Of a stretch of 64,000 bases of DNA, positions 25,867 to 35,019 are shown piece by piece (positions within the stretch are counted from its first letter, which is position 1; the number at the start of each line of letters is the position of its first letter). A program made the position numbers and the translations under genes. The notes beneath the pieces were generated by a model, which searched no databases, was not told the origin of the DNA, and saw only the letters and a program-made list of their open reading frames with translations. Source of the stretch: Chryseosolibacter histidinae (GTDB taxonomy: Bacteria; Bacteroidota; Bacteroidia; Cytophagales; Cyclobacteriaceae); NCBI RefSeq assembly GCF_018598225.1, contig NZ_JAHESF010000004.1, positions 124,001 through 188,000 of the forward strand, in the 5' to 3' direction.

Positions 25867-26925
25867 CTAAACAAACGATTTCAGAAATCGTTGCAGTTTT
25901 TCTATCTCCTCTTTTTTGATGGCCGGGAAATTGGCGATCCTGAAAGTGGAGGCTTTGAGCTCGCCGTAACCTTCGCCCAGCAGAAGCCCCTTCTTTTTGG
26001 CTTCCTTCTTGATGGACGTGACAACCTCCGCCGGCGCCGCTACCGGGATCACGGTAAAAGAATGCGCCGCCGTATTTTTTACAAGATGGGTCAGGTTGCT
26101 GCTGTTGCCGAAAAAATCCACCCAACGGTTGTATCGTTTCACGAGCTTTTTCTCCACGGCTTCAATGGACTTGGAGTCTTCCATCACCCGCATGAGCAGG
26201 TAAATGCCCAGCACGTTGGGCGTGAAAGGTGTTTGCCATTTACCCATCATCTCAGCCATGAAGGTGAGGCTGTTATAATGATCTCTTTCGCCGATCTTTT
26301 CAACACGCTCCATGGCCCTGGGGGAGCACACCATCACGGCGAGACCTGCAGGCAACCCGAAACACTTTTGTACGGAAGCAAACCAGATATCCGCCGCAGC
26401 GAAGTCGAGCGCAATGCCGGCCATGCTCGAGGTGGCATCTACAGCCACCAGGTGGTTGGGATTATTTTCGCTGACGAGCCTGATCGTTTCGTTGCTCACC
26501 TGCGTGCCATTGGAGGTCTCGTTCTGGGTAATGCAAATCACACCACCTTCGGCGCCAAAGCGGTACTTTTTCGGATTCACCAGCTCCTCACGCTCAAAGG
26601 GATACTGGCGCACACCTGAACAGATCCGCTTCGTGTAGTCGTACCATTTCTGGCCGAAGGATCCATTATAAAGGTGATAACTTCTCCTGGCAACCAGCGA
26701 CTGTGCGATGATCTCCCAGCACTCGGTGGCCGATGAGGTAAAAAAGAGCGTGTAGTCGTCAGGTATGTTGAGCTTCTTTTTCAGCAAACCGATTGTCTTT
26801 TCAGAGATGTGCATGAACTCATCGCTGCGATGGTTGATGCTGAGGATACCTTTTTTAGCGGCCTCCTTTACGTAGCGCGGAATGTCGTCGTGGATCCTCG
26901 AAGGACCGGGATAAAAGCTGATCAT
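25867..26925 (-). CDS. Class V aminotransferase, phosphoserine aminotransferase-like
   Basis: A 352-residue PLP enzyme of the SerC/alanine-glyoxylate fold. The start of the domain FYPGPSRIHDDI resembles the SerC N-terminus; the PLP Lys lies in FASVQKCFGLPAG near 187, with Asp in AVDATSSMAG near 165 contacting the cofactor ring. SerC makes phosphoserine from 3-phosphohydroxypyruvate in serine synthesis; canonical SerC proteins are about 360 residues. The absence of an adjacent serA leaves a related transaminase possible. It follows aroQ by 6 bp, suggesting joint transcription. Confidence 0.8.
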   Translation of the reverse strand: MISFYPGPSRIHDDIPRYVKEAAKKGILSINHRSDEFMHISEKTIGLLKKKLNIPDDYTLFFTSSATECWEIIAQSLVARRSYHLYNGSFGQKWYDYTKRICSGVRQYPFEREELVNPKKYRFGAEGGVICITQNETSNGTQVSNETIRLVSENNPNHLVAVDATSSMAGIALDFAAADIWFASVQKCFGLPAGLAVMVCSPRAMERVEKIGERDHYNSLTFMAEMMGKWQTPFTPNVLGIYLLMRVMEDSKSIEAVEKKLVKRYNRWVDFFGNSSNLTHLVKNTAAHSFTVIPVAAPAEVVTSIKKEAKKKGLLLGEGYGELKASTFRIANFPAIKKEEIEKLQRFLKSFV

Positions 26926-26931
26926 GGCCGG

Positions 26932-27375
26932 TTATGATTTCTGGGTGGTCTCTGATTTCCGGTGAATGAGATATGTCAGCGCCAGCGCGTATCCTTCCAT
27001 ACCAAAGCCGGTCATCATGCCGGCACACTTGGAAGTAATGAGGCTTTTGTGCCTGAACTCTTCCCGCGCGTATACATTCGAGATGTGAACTTCTATCACT
27101 GGTGTTTTAATTCCACCGATGGCATCGTGGAGGGCTACCGATGTATGGGTATAAGCGCCTGCATTCAGAATGATGCCATCGAAGCTGAACCCCGTTTCGT
27201 GCAGCTTGTTCACCAGCTCTCCTTCTACGTTCGATTGATAGTAATGAAGCTCAACATCGGGGAACCGTTTTTTAAGCGTCTCCAAAAAATCTTCAAAGCT
27301 CTGGCTGCCATAAATGGAAGTTTCGCGCTTGCCTAACAGGTTGAGGTTGGGGCCGTTGATGATCTGGATTTTCAT
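26932..27375 (-). CDS. aroQ: Type II 3-dehydroquinate dehydratase
   Basis: A 147-residue enzyme of the shikimate pathway converting 3-dehydroquinate to 3-dehydroshikimate. Signature blocks are INGPNLNLLGKRE at residues 6-18 with the catalytic Tyr22, NAGAYTHTS at 71-79, and EVHISN with His97. Length is that of the dodecameric class II enzyme. It is divergent from the recombinase gene and probably forms a transcript with the following aminotransferase. Confidence 0.95.
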   Translation of the reverse strand: MKIQIINGPNLNLLGKRETSIYGSQSFEDFLETLKKRFPDVELHYYQSNVEGELVNKLHETGFSFDGIILNAGAYTHTSVALHDAIGGIKTPVIEVHISNVYAREEFRHKSLITSKCAGMMTGFGMEGYALALTYLIHRKSETTQKS

Positions 27376-27461
27376 GACTGAAAGATAACAATAAGCGTTG
27401 AGCTTTAAGTCGGTTACTTCCCTTAACTTCGTACCTCGTACCTCGTCTTTCGTATTTTTTT

Positions 27462-28388
27462 ATGTGGGAGCTGCAGATCAGGGACTTTAACAATTATCTG
27501 AAACTGGAACGTTCGTTGTCAGGCAATTCCGTTGAAGCTTACGTGCGCGATGTGAACAAGTTCTGGCAGTTCATGGAGATGAAACACCCGGGCATCAACG
27601 CGGTGAAAGCTTCGTCGAAGCACCTGCAGGGATTTATCGAGTACATCAACGAGCTGGGCATGAGCGCCCACAGCCAGGCCCGCATCCTTTCCGGCGTTAA
27701 AGCTTTTTACAAGTACCTGTTGTTCGAGGAGCTGATCGACAAAGACCCCACAGCCCTGGTCGAAGGGCCACGCCTCGGGCGCAAGCTTCCTGATACGCTG
27801 AGCTATATTGAAATTGAGGAGCTGTTTAAAGCCATCGATCTTTCTACCGCTGAAGGAGGCAGGAACCGGGCAATGCTGGAGATGCTTTACAGCTCCGGCC
27901 TGCGCGTGTCCGAGCTCGTGGATCTCAAGCTTACCAACATCTATTTCGATACAGGTTTTCTGCGCGTGGTGGGGAAGGGTAACAAAGAGCGGCTGGTTCC
28001 CATCGGGCGCGATGCTTTAAAATACCTGCGCATTTACCTCGAAGAGATCCGCGGCCGGTCACCACATAAGCCTGCGCAGAAAGGTTTTGAGCCTTATGCC
28101 TTTCTCAATCGCAACGGAAGGAAGCTCACCCGCGTGATGATCTTCACCATCATCAAAAACCTGGCGCTGGCCATCGGGTTAAACAAAACGATAAGTCCTC
28201 ATACGTTCAGGCATTCCTTCGCCACACATTTAATAGAAGGTGGTGCCGACCTGCGTGCCGTGCAGGAGATGCTTGGCCATGAGTCGATCACTACTACGGA
28301 GATCTATACACATCTCGATCGTGACTATTTAAGACAGGTGATCACTGATTTTCATCCGAGGGGAAAAGGAGTAAGGAGCCAGGAGTAA
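27462..28388 (+). CDS. xerD: Tyrosine recombinase XerC/XerD
   Basis: A 308-residue recombinase. The SAM-like N-terminal core-binding domain spans about 5-95. The catalytic residues are Arg148 (SSGLRVSEL), Lys172 (VGKGNKER), His247 and Arg250 (HTFRHSFATH), His273 (LGHESI) and Tyr282 (EIYTHLD). XerC/D resolve chromosome dimers at dif. No phage or integron features lie nearby, so a housekeeping role is likely; XerC versus XerD cannot be fixed without comparison. The last residues (GVRSQE) are encoded by a GGAGTAAGGAG repeat, so the C-terminal tail probably varies among relatives. Confidence 0.9.
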   Translation: MWELQIRDFNNYLKLERSLSGNSVEAYVRDVNKFWQFMEMKHPGINAVKASSKHLQGFIEYINELGMSAHSQARILSGVKAFYKYLLFEELIDKDPTALVEGPRLGRKLPDTLSYIEIEELFKAIDLSTAEGGRNRAMLEMLYSSGLRVSELVDLKLTNIYFDTGFLRVVGKGNKERLVPIGRDALKYLRIYLEEIRGRSPHKPAQKGFEPYAFLNRNGRKLTRVMIFTIIKNLALAIGLNKTISPHTFRHSFATHLIEGGADLRAVQEMLGHESITTTEIYTHLDRDYLRQVITDFHPRGKGVRSQE

Positions 28389-28398
28389 GGAGTCAGAA
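28368..28398 (+). repeat. GGAGTAAGGAG direct repeat at the xerD stop codon
   Basis: GGAGTAAGGAG occurs at 28368-28378 and 28382-28392, followed by TCAGAA. The reverse complement of a similar unit lies at 19695-19728. The first copy codes for the last xerD residues, so the repeat has spread into the gene end. Confidence 0.7.
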
Positions 28399-28482
28399 TG
28401 GGGGGAGTCAAGAAAACCTCTGGAGTAATGTATTGTTTTGGGGGCAGAAAATATGAAGTAAGAAAAGCGCAAAGAAAGAAAT

Positions 28483-28512
28483 AAAAAAGGCGATGATTGT
28501 CATCGCCTTCTT
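28483..28512. terminator. Bidirectional terminator
   Basis: Arms GGCGATGA (28489-28496) and TCATCGCC (28500-28507) with a 3-base loop, A-tract on the left and TTCTTT on the right. It lies between xerD and the convergent outer membrane protein gene. Confidence 0.8.
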
Positions 28513-28529
28513 TGCAGATTAAAATCCTG

Positions 28530-29042
28530 TTAAAATTTGAAGGTAAGACCCAGTGACAGCGGTACGTAGCCTGCTCCCAATTCGCCGTAACCAGCAACCT
28601 TGGGTGCGAAGTAGTAGCGGAAACCAGCGTGGATACCGGCTCTTACGCCACCGTCATATGCATCTACGTAACCAGAACCGGGACCATCGTAGCTGGAAAC
28701 CAGGAAGCCCAGGAAACCACCACCGTAAACGTCCATCTTGTCATTGGTGATACCAAAAAGCTCGTTGAAGTGATAAGAGGCTCTTGCACCAAAGTCAATG
28801 AACCGGTATTTGTAATCATACACTGAGTAAGCCCGATTCCAGGAGGTGTGTCCAACGTAGCCACCGATACCCAGATTGTCTGTAACAGAATACTCACCGG
28901 ATACCATCAGTGTCGTACCACCGGCGTAGTAGTAACCGACACCAAAGCCTGCATTCAATAAAAAATTTCCTTTCTGCTGTTGACCATTGGATGCGAACGA
29001 GAACAGTAAGGAAACGGTAGCCAGTAAAAATAATTTTTTCAT
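28530..29042 (-). CDS. Outer membrane beta-barrel protein
   Basis: About 170 residues. The start MKKLFLLATVSLLFSFASNG gives a signal peptide; the upstream in-frame ATG adds 22 residues and is rejected. The mature part alternates polar and aromatic residues with glycines (GFGVGYYYAGGTTLMVSGEY, ASYHFNELFG, HAGFRYYFAPK), and ends in LGLTFKF with a terminal Phe as in barrels. The fold is probably an eight-stranded OmpW/OmpX-like barrel. Function is unknown. It is divergent from pyrD. Confidence 0.8.
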   Translation of the reverse strand: MKKLFLLATVSLLFSFASNGQQQKGNFLLNAGFGVGYYYAGGTTLMVSGEYSVTDNLGIGGYVGHTSWNRAYSVYDYKYRFIDFGARASYHFNELFGITNDKMDVYGGGFLGFLVSSYDGPGSGYVDAYDGGVRAGIHAGFRYYFAPKVAGYGELGAGYVPLSLGLTFKF

Positions 29043-29142
29043 GGTTAACTTTAGTTTAGTATTTCTCCGTGCGAACTTATAAAAAAACCATACTCTTTGG
29101 AAGGGCATGTAAGAGAAAGCTTCATTTCCATGGCAACAACGT

Positions 29143-29150
29143 TATCTTTG
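29143..29150 (+). promoter_or_regulatory. -7 promoter box of pyrD
   Basis: TATCTTTG matches TAnnTTTG and ends 4 bases before the pyrD ATG. If used, the transcript would start at or within a few bases of the start codon. Confidence 0.6.
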
Positions 29151-29154
29151 CGCC

Positions 29155-30192
29155 ATGTATAAACATTTTATTCGCCCAATTCTATTTTCAATCGACGCAG
29201 AGCGCGTACACCACCTTGTGTTCAGGCTTTTGAAGATCGGTGGATACGTACCGGGATTCAAGGCGCTTTTGAGATCGATTTTTCATTATGAGAACCCCTC
29301 TCTTTCCCGCCAGCTTTTTGGACTTACTTTCACCAATCCTGTTGGACTTGCGGCAGGTTTTGATAAGGATGCCAGGCTTATAGACGAGCTCGCATGTCTC
29401 GGGTTTGGTTTTATCGAGATCGGTACACTCACACCCAAACCGCAACCTGGCAACGATAAACCACGACTGTTTCGGTTGCCGGCAGACCAGGCGCTGATCA
29501 ACCGCATGGGCTTTAATAATGAGGGCGCCTTGGCCGCGGTGGAAAGATTGAAAAAAAGAAATACTTCCGTTATTGTCGGTGGTAATATCGGGAAGAATAA
29601 AGCCACACCCAATGATCAGGCGTTGAACGATTATGCCACCTGCTTCGAAACGTTGTATGAGCATGTGGATTACTTTGTGGTGAACGTAAGCTCGCCCAAC
29701 ACCCCTGGTTTGCGTGAACTGCAGGAAAAAGAGCCGCTTCGGCAGCTCCTGGCCTATGTGAAGCAGCTGAGCCTTGCCAAACCGAAGCATAAACCTGTGC
29801 TGCTGAAGATCGCCCCTGACCTCACCGAGCATCAGTTGAATGACATTGTGGAGATCCTGAAGTCAACAGGCACCGATGGTATTATCGCCACCAACACCAC
29901 CATCTCGAGAGAGAACCTGATCACCAGCAAGGCGGAAACAGACCGCATCGGTAACGGAGGACTCAGCGGCAAACCGCTCGAGGCCCGTTCAAAAGATGTG
30001 ATCCGGTACCTGCGCGCAAAATTAGGTCCCACGTATCCCATCATCGGCGTAGGAGGTATCATGTCGCCGGCGGATGCCCTTGAAAAACTGAACGCCGGAG
30101 CAGACCTGGTTCAGGTTTACACCGGTTTTATTTACGAAGGCCCTGGTTTCGCGAAAGCGATTAATAAAGGAATAGTAGGCAGTAGGCAATGA
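29155..30192 (+). CDS. pyrD: Dihydroorotate dehydrogenase (quinone), class 2
   Basis: A 345-residue FMN enzyme oxidising dihydroorotate to orotate with menaquinone as acceptor, at the inner membrane. The class 2 N-terminal helix region ([21 protein letters not shown]) is present. FMN-domain motifs include [13 protein letters not shown] near 59-71, NRMGFNNEG near 119, [15 protein letters not shown] near 178 with the catalytic Ser, NTTISR near 247 and [11 protein letters not shown] near 302. The last codons (VGSRQ-stop) are encoded by the left arm of a perfect 17-bp inverted repeat, so the native end was probably rewritten by that element. Confidence 0.95.
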   Translation: MYKHFIRPILFSIDAERVHHLVFRLLKIGGYVPGFKALLRSIFHYENPSLSRQLFGLTFTNPVGLAAGFDKDARLIDELACLGFGFIEIGTLTPKPQPGNDKPRLFRLPADQALINRMGFNNEGALAAVERLKKRNTSVIVGGNIGKNKATPNDQALNDYATCFETLYEHVDYFVVNVSSPNTPGLRELQEKEPLRQLLAYVKQLSLAKPKHKPVLLKIAPDLTEHQLNDIVEILKSTGTDGIIATNTTISRENLITSKAETDRIGNGGLSGKPLEARSKDVIRYLRAKLGPTYPIIGVGGIMSPADALEKLNAGADLVQVYTGFIYEGPGFAKAINKGIVGSRQ

Positions 30193-30302
30193 GAGTCAAA
30201 CGTCCACGACCTTTCCCCTGATCGGAGAACATAGCTGATAATTACACCAATCTTTGCCTACTGTCCCGATCGCCTGCGATCGGGAATTGCCTACTGCCTA
30301 CT
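30174..30302. repeat. Inverted-repeat element with perfect 17-bp ends, encodes the pyrD stop
   Basis: AGTAGGCAGTAGGCAAT at 30174-30190 is the exact reverse complement of 30286-30302. The 129-bp unit contains a second hairpin CCCGATCGC/GCGATCGGG at 30264-30283. The left arm supplies the pyrD stop codon and the right arm ends 2 bases before the stop of the convergent lipoprotein gene. Confidence 0.85.
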
Positions 30303-30303
30303 G

Positions 30304-30765
30304 CTAATTGGCTTGCCGATCGAAGTATAACGTGGCTTTCACTTTACCATCAAACTGCTGGCCCGTATCGGGATGCTCGTAGGTACCTTCTTTTTCAATG
30401 GACACCCTTAGCCTAGACGTTGTAAGCTCCTCAACATTGTAGGTGCCTTCCATACCTATGAACTCATACTCATACGAGATATTAATGGCCAGGTCCCTTC
30501 CATTGAGCGCATAGGTTCCTGCGGTTGTCTGGTTGCTGTTGTCGGTCAGCAGCAGTGTGCCATCACTTTTGAACTCAAGCCGTATGGAGAAGTCGTCTTC
30601 GGTTATGGTAAACGGAGGAATAAGGCCTTTGGGATTGAGTCTGAAATCGGCTTTAGTGCCATTCCATACACCTGTTATCGGCGCTGATACTTCGTCATTG
30701 TCATCGCATGATACGATCAGCAACAATGAAAACAGGCTTGCCACACATAAGTTTATTGCTTTCAT
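30304..30765 (-). CDS. Lipocalin-like lipoprotein of unknown function
   Basis: A 153-residue predicted lipoprotein: signal MKAINLCVASLFSLLLIVSC with the lipobox Cys at residue 20, then an acidic stretch DDNDE as often seen in surface-exposed Bacteroidota lipoproteins. The body GVWNGTKADFRL, FKSDGTLLLTDNS and GTYALNGRDLAI suggests the lipocalin-like/DUF5004 beta-barrel pattern of 'W-G-x-W' start and 'DGT' strands. Function unknown. It ends at the inverted-repeat element after pyrD. Confidence 0.7.
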   Translation of the reverse strand: MKAINLCVASLFSLLLIVSCDDNDEVSAPITGVWNGTKADFRLNPKGLIPPFTITEDDFSIRLEFKSDGTLLLTDNSNQTTAGTYALNGRDLAINISYEYEFIGMEGTYNVEELTTSRLRVSIEKEGTYEHPDTGQQFDGKVKATLYFDRQAN

Positions 30766-30961
30766 ACTATCTTTATCATGTTTTGCATGGAAGGCAAAAA
30801 ATCGTGCCCTTCACGGGTGGATTTGCACACGCGGAATGTGATGCCCACTGTTGCTGTAAAATGCAACTCCCGCTGATTACGCTGATTTTAATACCACATT
30901 GATCTGCGCTTGTCTGCGGAATTTGCGGGACCCGGTATTATGCAAGCAGAAAAACCTCGCT

Positions 30962-32686
30962 ATGAAAACAATCAAACTGATCCTTGCTTTGCTTTTGATC
31001 CTGCTTTCGGTTGCAGCACTATTGTCGTGGAAAAACTATGAGAGACCACCGGTGACTTTTGCCAAACCTGTTGCAGTGCCTGTTACCATGTGTGGTTCTT
31101 TACTTGCGAACTGGTTTGACACAACGTACGCTCAGGCCAGGATCTTGCCAGGCCTTGGCAACCTTCGCTACAAGGTCTCCACGCGTTCGCCGAAGGCGCA
31201 GGAATTTTTTGAGCAGGGCCTCAGGCTCGTGTATGGATTCAATCACTGGGAAGCTATCCAGGCGTTCCGCGAAGCTTCGCGACTCGACCCCGACTGTGCG
31301 ATGGCTTATTGGGGATTAGCATTGGCGTATGGCCCTAACCTGAACGATGTAAACCCCGCAGACCGTGAGCGCATCGCTTTCGACGCTATTCAGAAAGCCA
31401 TCAGCAAAAAAGCAACACTGACCGCGGTGGAAAAAGACCTGATCGATGCCATGGCCACACGGTATGATGGCAAGCCACATGCTGTGCGCGATACGCTGAA
31501 TGCTGCCTATGCTTCGGCTATGCGTGCCGTGCCGAAAAAATACCCTGACGATGCGGAAGCACAAACGCTTTGTGCCGATGCCATCATGAACACTATGCCG
31601 TGGGATTACTGGTTGAAAGACGGACTACCGAGACCTGCAACACAAGAAGCGAAGGTGGTGCTGGAGCGTGTACTGAAAAAATTCCCTGAGCATCCGGGAG
31701 CGCATCACCTTTACATTCACCTTGTAGAAGCTTCGCCCAATCCTGAGCTCGCGCTGCCCAGCGCACAGTTCCTTGAAACCGCCATGCCCGGTGCGGGTCA
31801 CCTCGTGCATATGCCTGCGCATATCTATGTGAGAGTGGGGCAGTATGACCGGTCTATCATGCTCAACCAGCGTGCCGCCGTAGTAGATGAGACCTATCTT
31901 TCTGAATCCGGTAACCGTGGTATGTACCGGTGGATGTATTACCCACACAATGTGGACTTCATTAGCTTCAGCGCATACATGGGAGGCCGCAGCCAGCTCG
32001 GAATAGAAACTGCGATGAAGCTTGCTTATAAAGGAAGCCTGATCACAACTTCCAATCCCGCCTTCGCACAATACTTCACCGTTGAGCCGCTGCATGCATT
32101 CGTCCGGTTTGGCAAATGGAACGATATTCTCTCCTTGCCCGATCCAGATGCAAACTTCGTTTACGCCACGCTCGCCGCCTCCTTCGCAAAAGGAATGGCC
32201 TTTGTGAGGACCGGCAATGTCAACGCAGCATCAAAAGAATTGCACAGGCTCGATTCACTTTGCAAGCTCGATACCCTGAGCTCGATCTATTTTTCCTTCA
32301 ATCCGTTGTCGGCCATTGCACAGGTGCCGTTGAACCTGCTGAAAGGGGAGGTGCTGATCAAACAGAACAAAGTAGCCGATGGCATCGCCGCGCTGCACAA
32401 AGCGATGGAAGCGGAGGATGCCCTTCGTTACAACGAGCCCCCTGACTGGAAGATACCGGTGCGTCATTATCTCGGCGCGGCATTGTTAGAAGCAGGTCAG
32501 TACAACGAGGCAGAAAAAATCTACCTCGAAGACCTGAAGAAAAATCCGGAGAACGGATGGGCACTCAAAGGACTGCTTCTCTGCCAGGAAAAACTGGGCA
32601 AGAGAACAGAAGCCGCAGCCACAACGAAGCGCTTCTCCAAAGCATGGAAGAATGCGGATGTACAGCTGACCGCTTCACGGTTTTGA
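30962..32686 (+). CDS. Membrane-anchored tetratricopeptide repeat protein
   Basis: About 574 residues starting MKTIKLILALLLILLSVAALL, an N-terminal membrane anchor or signal; the upstream ATG at 30899 adds a non-hydrophobic leader and is rejected. TPR units are readable at QEFFEQGLRLVYGFNHWEAIQAF with LDPDCAMAYWGLALAYG, further helices in the middle, and YNEAEKIYLEDLKKNPENGWALKG at the end. The His-rich block GAHHLYIHLVEAS and GHLVHMPAHIYVRVGQY is conserved-looking and unusual for plain TPR proteins; it might bind a metal. Role unknown. It converges on the S9 peptidase gene. Confidence 0.8.
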   Translation: MKTIKLILALLLILLSVAALLSWKNYERPPVTFAKPVAVPVTMCGSLLANWFDTTYAQARILPGLGNLRYKVSTRSPKAQEFFEQGLRLVYGFNHWEAIQAFREASRLDPDCAMAYWGLALAYGPNLNDVNPADRERIAFDAIQKAISKKATLTAVEKDLIDAMATRYDGKPHAVRDTLNAAYASAMRAVPKKYPDDAEAQTLCADAIMNTMPWDYWLKDGLPRPATQEAKVVLERVLKKFPEHPGAHHLYIHLVEASPNPELALPSAQFLETAMPGAGHLVHMPAHIYVRVGQYDRSIMLNQRAAVVDETYLSESGNRGMYRWMYYPHNVDFISFSAYMGGRSQLGIETAMKLAYKGSLITTSNPAFAQYFTVEPLHAFVRFGKWNDILSLPDPDANFVYATLAASFAKGMAFVRTGNVNAASKELHRLDSLCKLDTLSSIYFSFNPLSAIAQVPLNLLKGEVLIKQNKVADGIAALHKAMEAEDALRYNEPPDWKIPVRHYLGAALLEAGQYNEAEKIYLEDLKKNPENGWALKGLLLCQEKLGKRTEAAATTKRFSKAWKNADVQLTASRF

Positions 32687-32694
32687 AACCTTTA

Positions 32695-32744
32695 GTCGTC
32701 AGACCACTGCGCGATGGCATGCGCGCTGTCAGTGGTCCGACGAC
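32695..32744. repeat. REP-like palindrome, copy B, between convergent genes
   Basis: Arms GTCGTCAGACCACT (32695-32708) and AGTGGTCCGACGAC (32731-32744) match at 13 of 14 positions. Read on the opposite strand to copy A (5024-5074), the arms and part of the centre (CGCGCATGGC-like) agree. As with copy A it fills the gap between convergent stop codons. Confidence 0.8.
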
Positions 32745-32752
32745 TATTACCC

Positions 32753-34918
32753 CTACTCCGCGATCCCCGCAAGGTCCAGGAAGAACGCATATTCCTGCGC
32801 CGTTTCCCGGTACACTTTAAACCTGCCGGTAGTGCCTCCGTGGCCTGTTTCCATATTGGTGCGCAGCAGCAGGGTGTTGTTGTCGGTTTTCATTTCACGG
32901 AGCTTGGCCACCCATTTCGCCGGCTCCCAGTATTGCACTTGCGAGTCGTGCAGGCCTGTGGTGACCATCATGTTGGGATAGGGCTGTGCTTTTACCTGGT
33001 CGTACGGAGAATATTCGAGCATGTACATATAAGATTCCTGCACATCCGGGTTTCCCCATTCATCAAATTCTCCGGTGGTGAGCGGAATATCGTCATCAAG
33101 CATGGTGGTGACCACATCCACGAAAGGTACTTCGGCAATCACCCCTTTGAAAAGGTGTGGTGCCATGTTCACAACGGCGCCCATCAGTAGCCCGCCGGCG
33201 CTTCCACCGGTAGCGAAAAGTTTCTCCGGTTTTGTATAACCTTCGTCGATCAGGAACTCGGCACAGTCTACGAAGTCAGTGAACGTGTTTTTCTTCTTGA
33301 ACATCTTCCCATCTTCATACCACTGTCTTCCCATTTCCTGTCCGCCGCGAATGTGGGCAATGGCAAAGATGAACCCACGGTCGAGCAGGCTCAGGCGTGT
33401 AGAAGAGAAAGAAGGATTTGTGCTCGAGCCATACGATCCGTAAGCATAGAGCAGCGTGTTGTTGTTGCCGTCTTTTTTGATTCCCTTTTTGTACACCAGC
33501 GACATGGGCACTTTTGTTCCGTCATCGGCAGTAGCCCATAACCTTTCTGTTTCATAGTCGGCGGGGTTGTAACCACCTACTACCTCCTGTTGTTTCAGCA
33601 GCTTCTTCTCACGCGTGCGCATGTTGTAGTCGTAGGTGGAGCTGGGGGTTGTAAGCGAAGAGTAACCGTAACGCAGCAGCTCTGTGTCGAATTCAGTATT
33701 GATGGAAGGGAATGTGGTGTAAGCGGGCTCGCCAAAGTTCAGATAATGTTTTTCGCCGGTCTTTTGATCGATGATGCGCATAAGGGTATTGGCCTGCGCG
33801 CGTTCACTCAGCACCAGGTGGTTCTTGAAGATCTCTATGCCCTGTAGCAGCGTGTCTTTGCGGTGTGCGATCTTTTCTTTCCAGTTTTCCTTCGATGTGT
33901 TGGTCTCCGGTGTTTCCATCAGCCTGAAATTCTGGGCATCGAGGTTGGTGACCACGTAGAACTTATCGCCATAGTGATCGATGGAGTATTCAATACCACG
34001 CTCGCGCGGACTGAACTCCCTGAACTTGCCGTCGGGTGTATCGGCATTGAGGATCTGGTAGTAGTTGGTGAGGGTGCTGCCTGACCAGATCACCAGGTAT
34101 TTGTTGGATTTGGTTTTATAGATGCCCGTATAGAACGTTGCGTCCTTTTCTGTAAACACCAGCGGATCTTTCGCAGGATCGGTATTCAGCGTGTGGCGAT
34201 AGATCTTGTCCGAACGTAGTGTCAGGGAATCTTTCATGGTGTAGAAGAAGGTCTTGTTGTTGTTGGCCCAGGTCACATCGCCCTCGGTGTTGGGAACGGG
34301 CTTGTCAACGATCTTGCCGGTCTTAAGGTCTTTGATGTAGACCGTGTACCGCCTTCTGCTTACGGTATCCATACCGTAGGCCAGCAGGTTGTTGTCTTCG
34401 CTTACGCTGAGGCCGGTCACCTGGCAATACTCATGGCCTTTGGCGAGGTCGTTGACGTTGAGCATGATCTCTTCCGGGGCTTCAAGCGTACCTTTCTTGC
34501 GGCAGTAGATGGGATACTCCTGTCCTGCTTCATACCGGTTATAATACCAGTAGCCGTTGTCTTTGTAGGGAACCGATTCGTCAGTCTGTTTGATGCGGCC
34601 GATGATCTCTTTGTATAACTTCTCTTGCAGGGCCTCGGTGTGCTTCATTTTCGCTTCGAGGTACTGGTTTTCGGCATTCAGATAATCCAGCACCTTTTGG
34701 GTCTGCTCATCTTTTTTCTCCGCATTCTTCTGTGCGTCCGTGAGCTTCATCCAGTAATAGTTGTCCACGCGTTTGTTGCCGTGCGCTGTAAGCTCGTGCG
34801 GGACTTTTTCGGGTGACGGAGGCTGAATATCGGTAGTCTCATTTTTCACGCCGGGGTTGCAGGCGCTCAACAGGAGGGTTACCACCAGCAGTGGTACGGA
34901 CCAAAGTGTTTTTTTCAT
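32753..34918 (-). CDS. S9 family oligopeptidase B-like serine peptidase, lipoprotein
   Basis: A 721-residue prolyl-oligopeptidase-family enzyme with signal MKKTLWSVPLLVVTLLLSAC and a lipobox Cys at residue 20, so it is anchored outside the cytoplasm. The seven-blade propeller lies in the N-terminal half and the alpha/beta hydrolase domain at about 440-715. The nucleophile is in GGSAGGLLMG, with Asp in GLHDSQVQYWEP and His in ETGHGGTTGR near the end. The closest relatives are oligopeptidase B/protease II, which cleave after Arg or Lys in short peptides. Secretion as a lipoprotein suits peptide scavenging. Confidence 0.9.
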   Translation of the reverse strand: MKKTLWSVPLLVVTLLLSACNPGVKNETTDIQPPSPEKVPHELTAHGNKRVDNYYWMKLTDAQKNAEKKDEQTQKVLDYLNAENQYLEAKMKHTEALQEKLYKEIIGRIKQTDESVPYKDNGYWYYNRYEAGQEYPIYCRKKGTLEAPEEIMLNVNDLAKGHEYCQVTGLSVSEDNNLLAYGMDTVSRRRYTVYIKDLKTGKIVDKPVPNTEGDVTWANNNKTFFYTMKDSLTLRSDKIYRHTLNTDPAKDPLVFTEKDATFYTGIYKTKSNKYLVIWSGSTLTNYYQILNADTPDGKFREFSPRERGIEYSIDHYGDKFYVVTNLDAQNFRLMETPETNTSKENWKEKIAHRKDTLLQGIEIFKNHLVLSERAQANTLMRIIDQKTGEKHYLNFGEPAYTTFPSINTEFDTELLRYGYSSLTTPSSTYDYNMRTREKKLLKQQEVVGGYNPADYETERLWATADDGTKVPMSLVYKKGIKKDGNNNTLLYAYGSYGSSTNPSFSSTRLSLLDRGFIFAIAHIRGGQEMGRQWYEDGKMFKKKNTFTDFVDCAEFLIDEGYTKPEKLFATGGSAGGLLMGAVVNMAPHLFKGVIAEVPFVDVVTTMLDDDIPLTTGEFDEWGNPDVQESYMYMLEYSPYDQVKAQPYPNMMVTTGLHDSQVQYWEPAKWVAKLREMKTDNNTLLLRTNMETGHGGTTGRFKVYRETAQEYAFFLDLAGIAE

Positions 34919-34945
34919 AGGGACCAGGTAGTTTCTAGTTTCAAG

Positions 34946-35019
34946 TTAGAAGTTTAAAGTTAAGGAGTCCACTTATTGTTGTTCCGTTAAAGTGACCGCT
35001 GGCAACTTTAAACTTTAAA
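34946..35019. repeat. TTTAAAGTT-type inverted repeat
   Basis: TTAGAAGTTTAAAGTT (34946-34961) pairs with AACTTTAAACTTTAAA (35004-35019) at 14 of 16 positions. The same TTTAAAGTT unit recurs at 45291-45364 and in tandem at 51627-51658. It lies upstream of ftsK and the S9 peptidase gene, between divergent starts. Confidence 0.6.

Noticed and set aside
27462-28388. Integrase of a phage or genomic island
   Set aside because: No tRNA attachment site, phage gene or excisionase nearby; the protein has XerC/D length and motifs.
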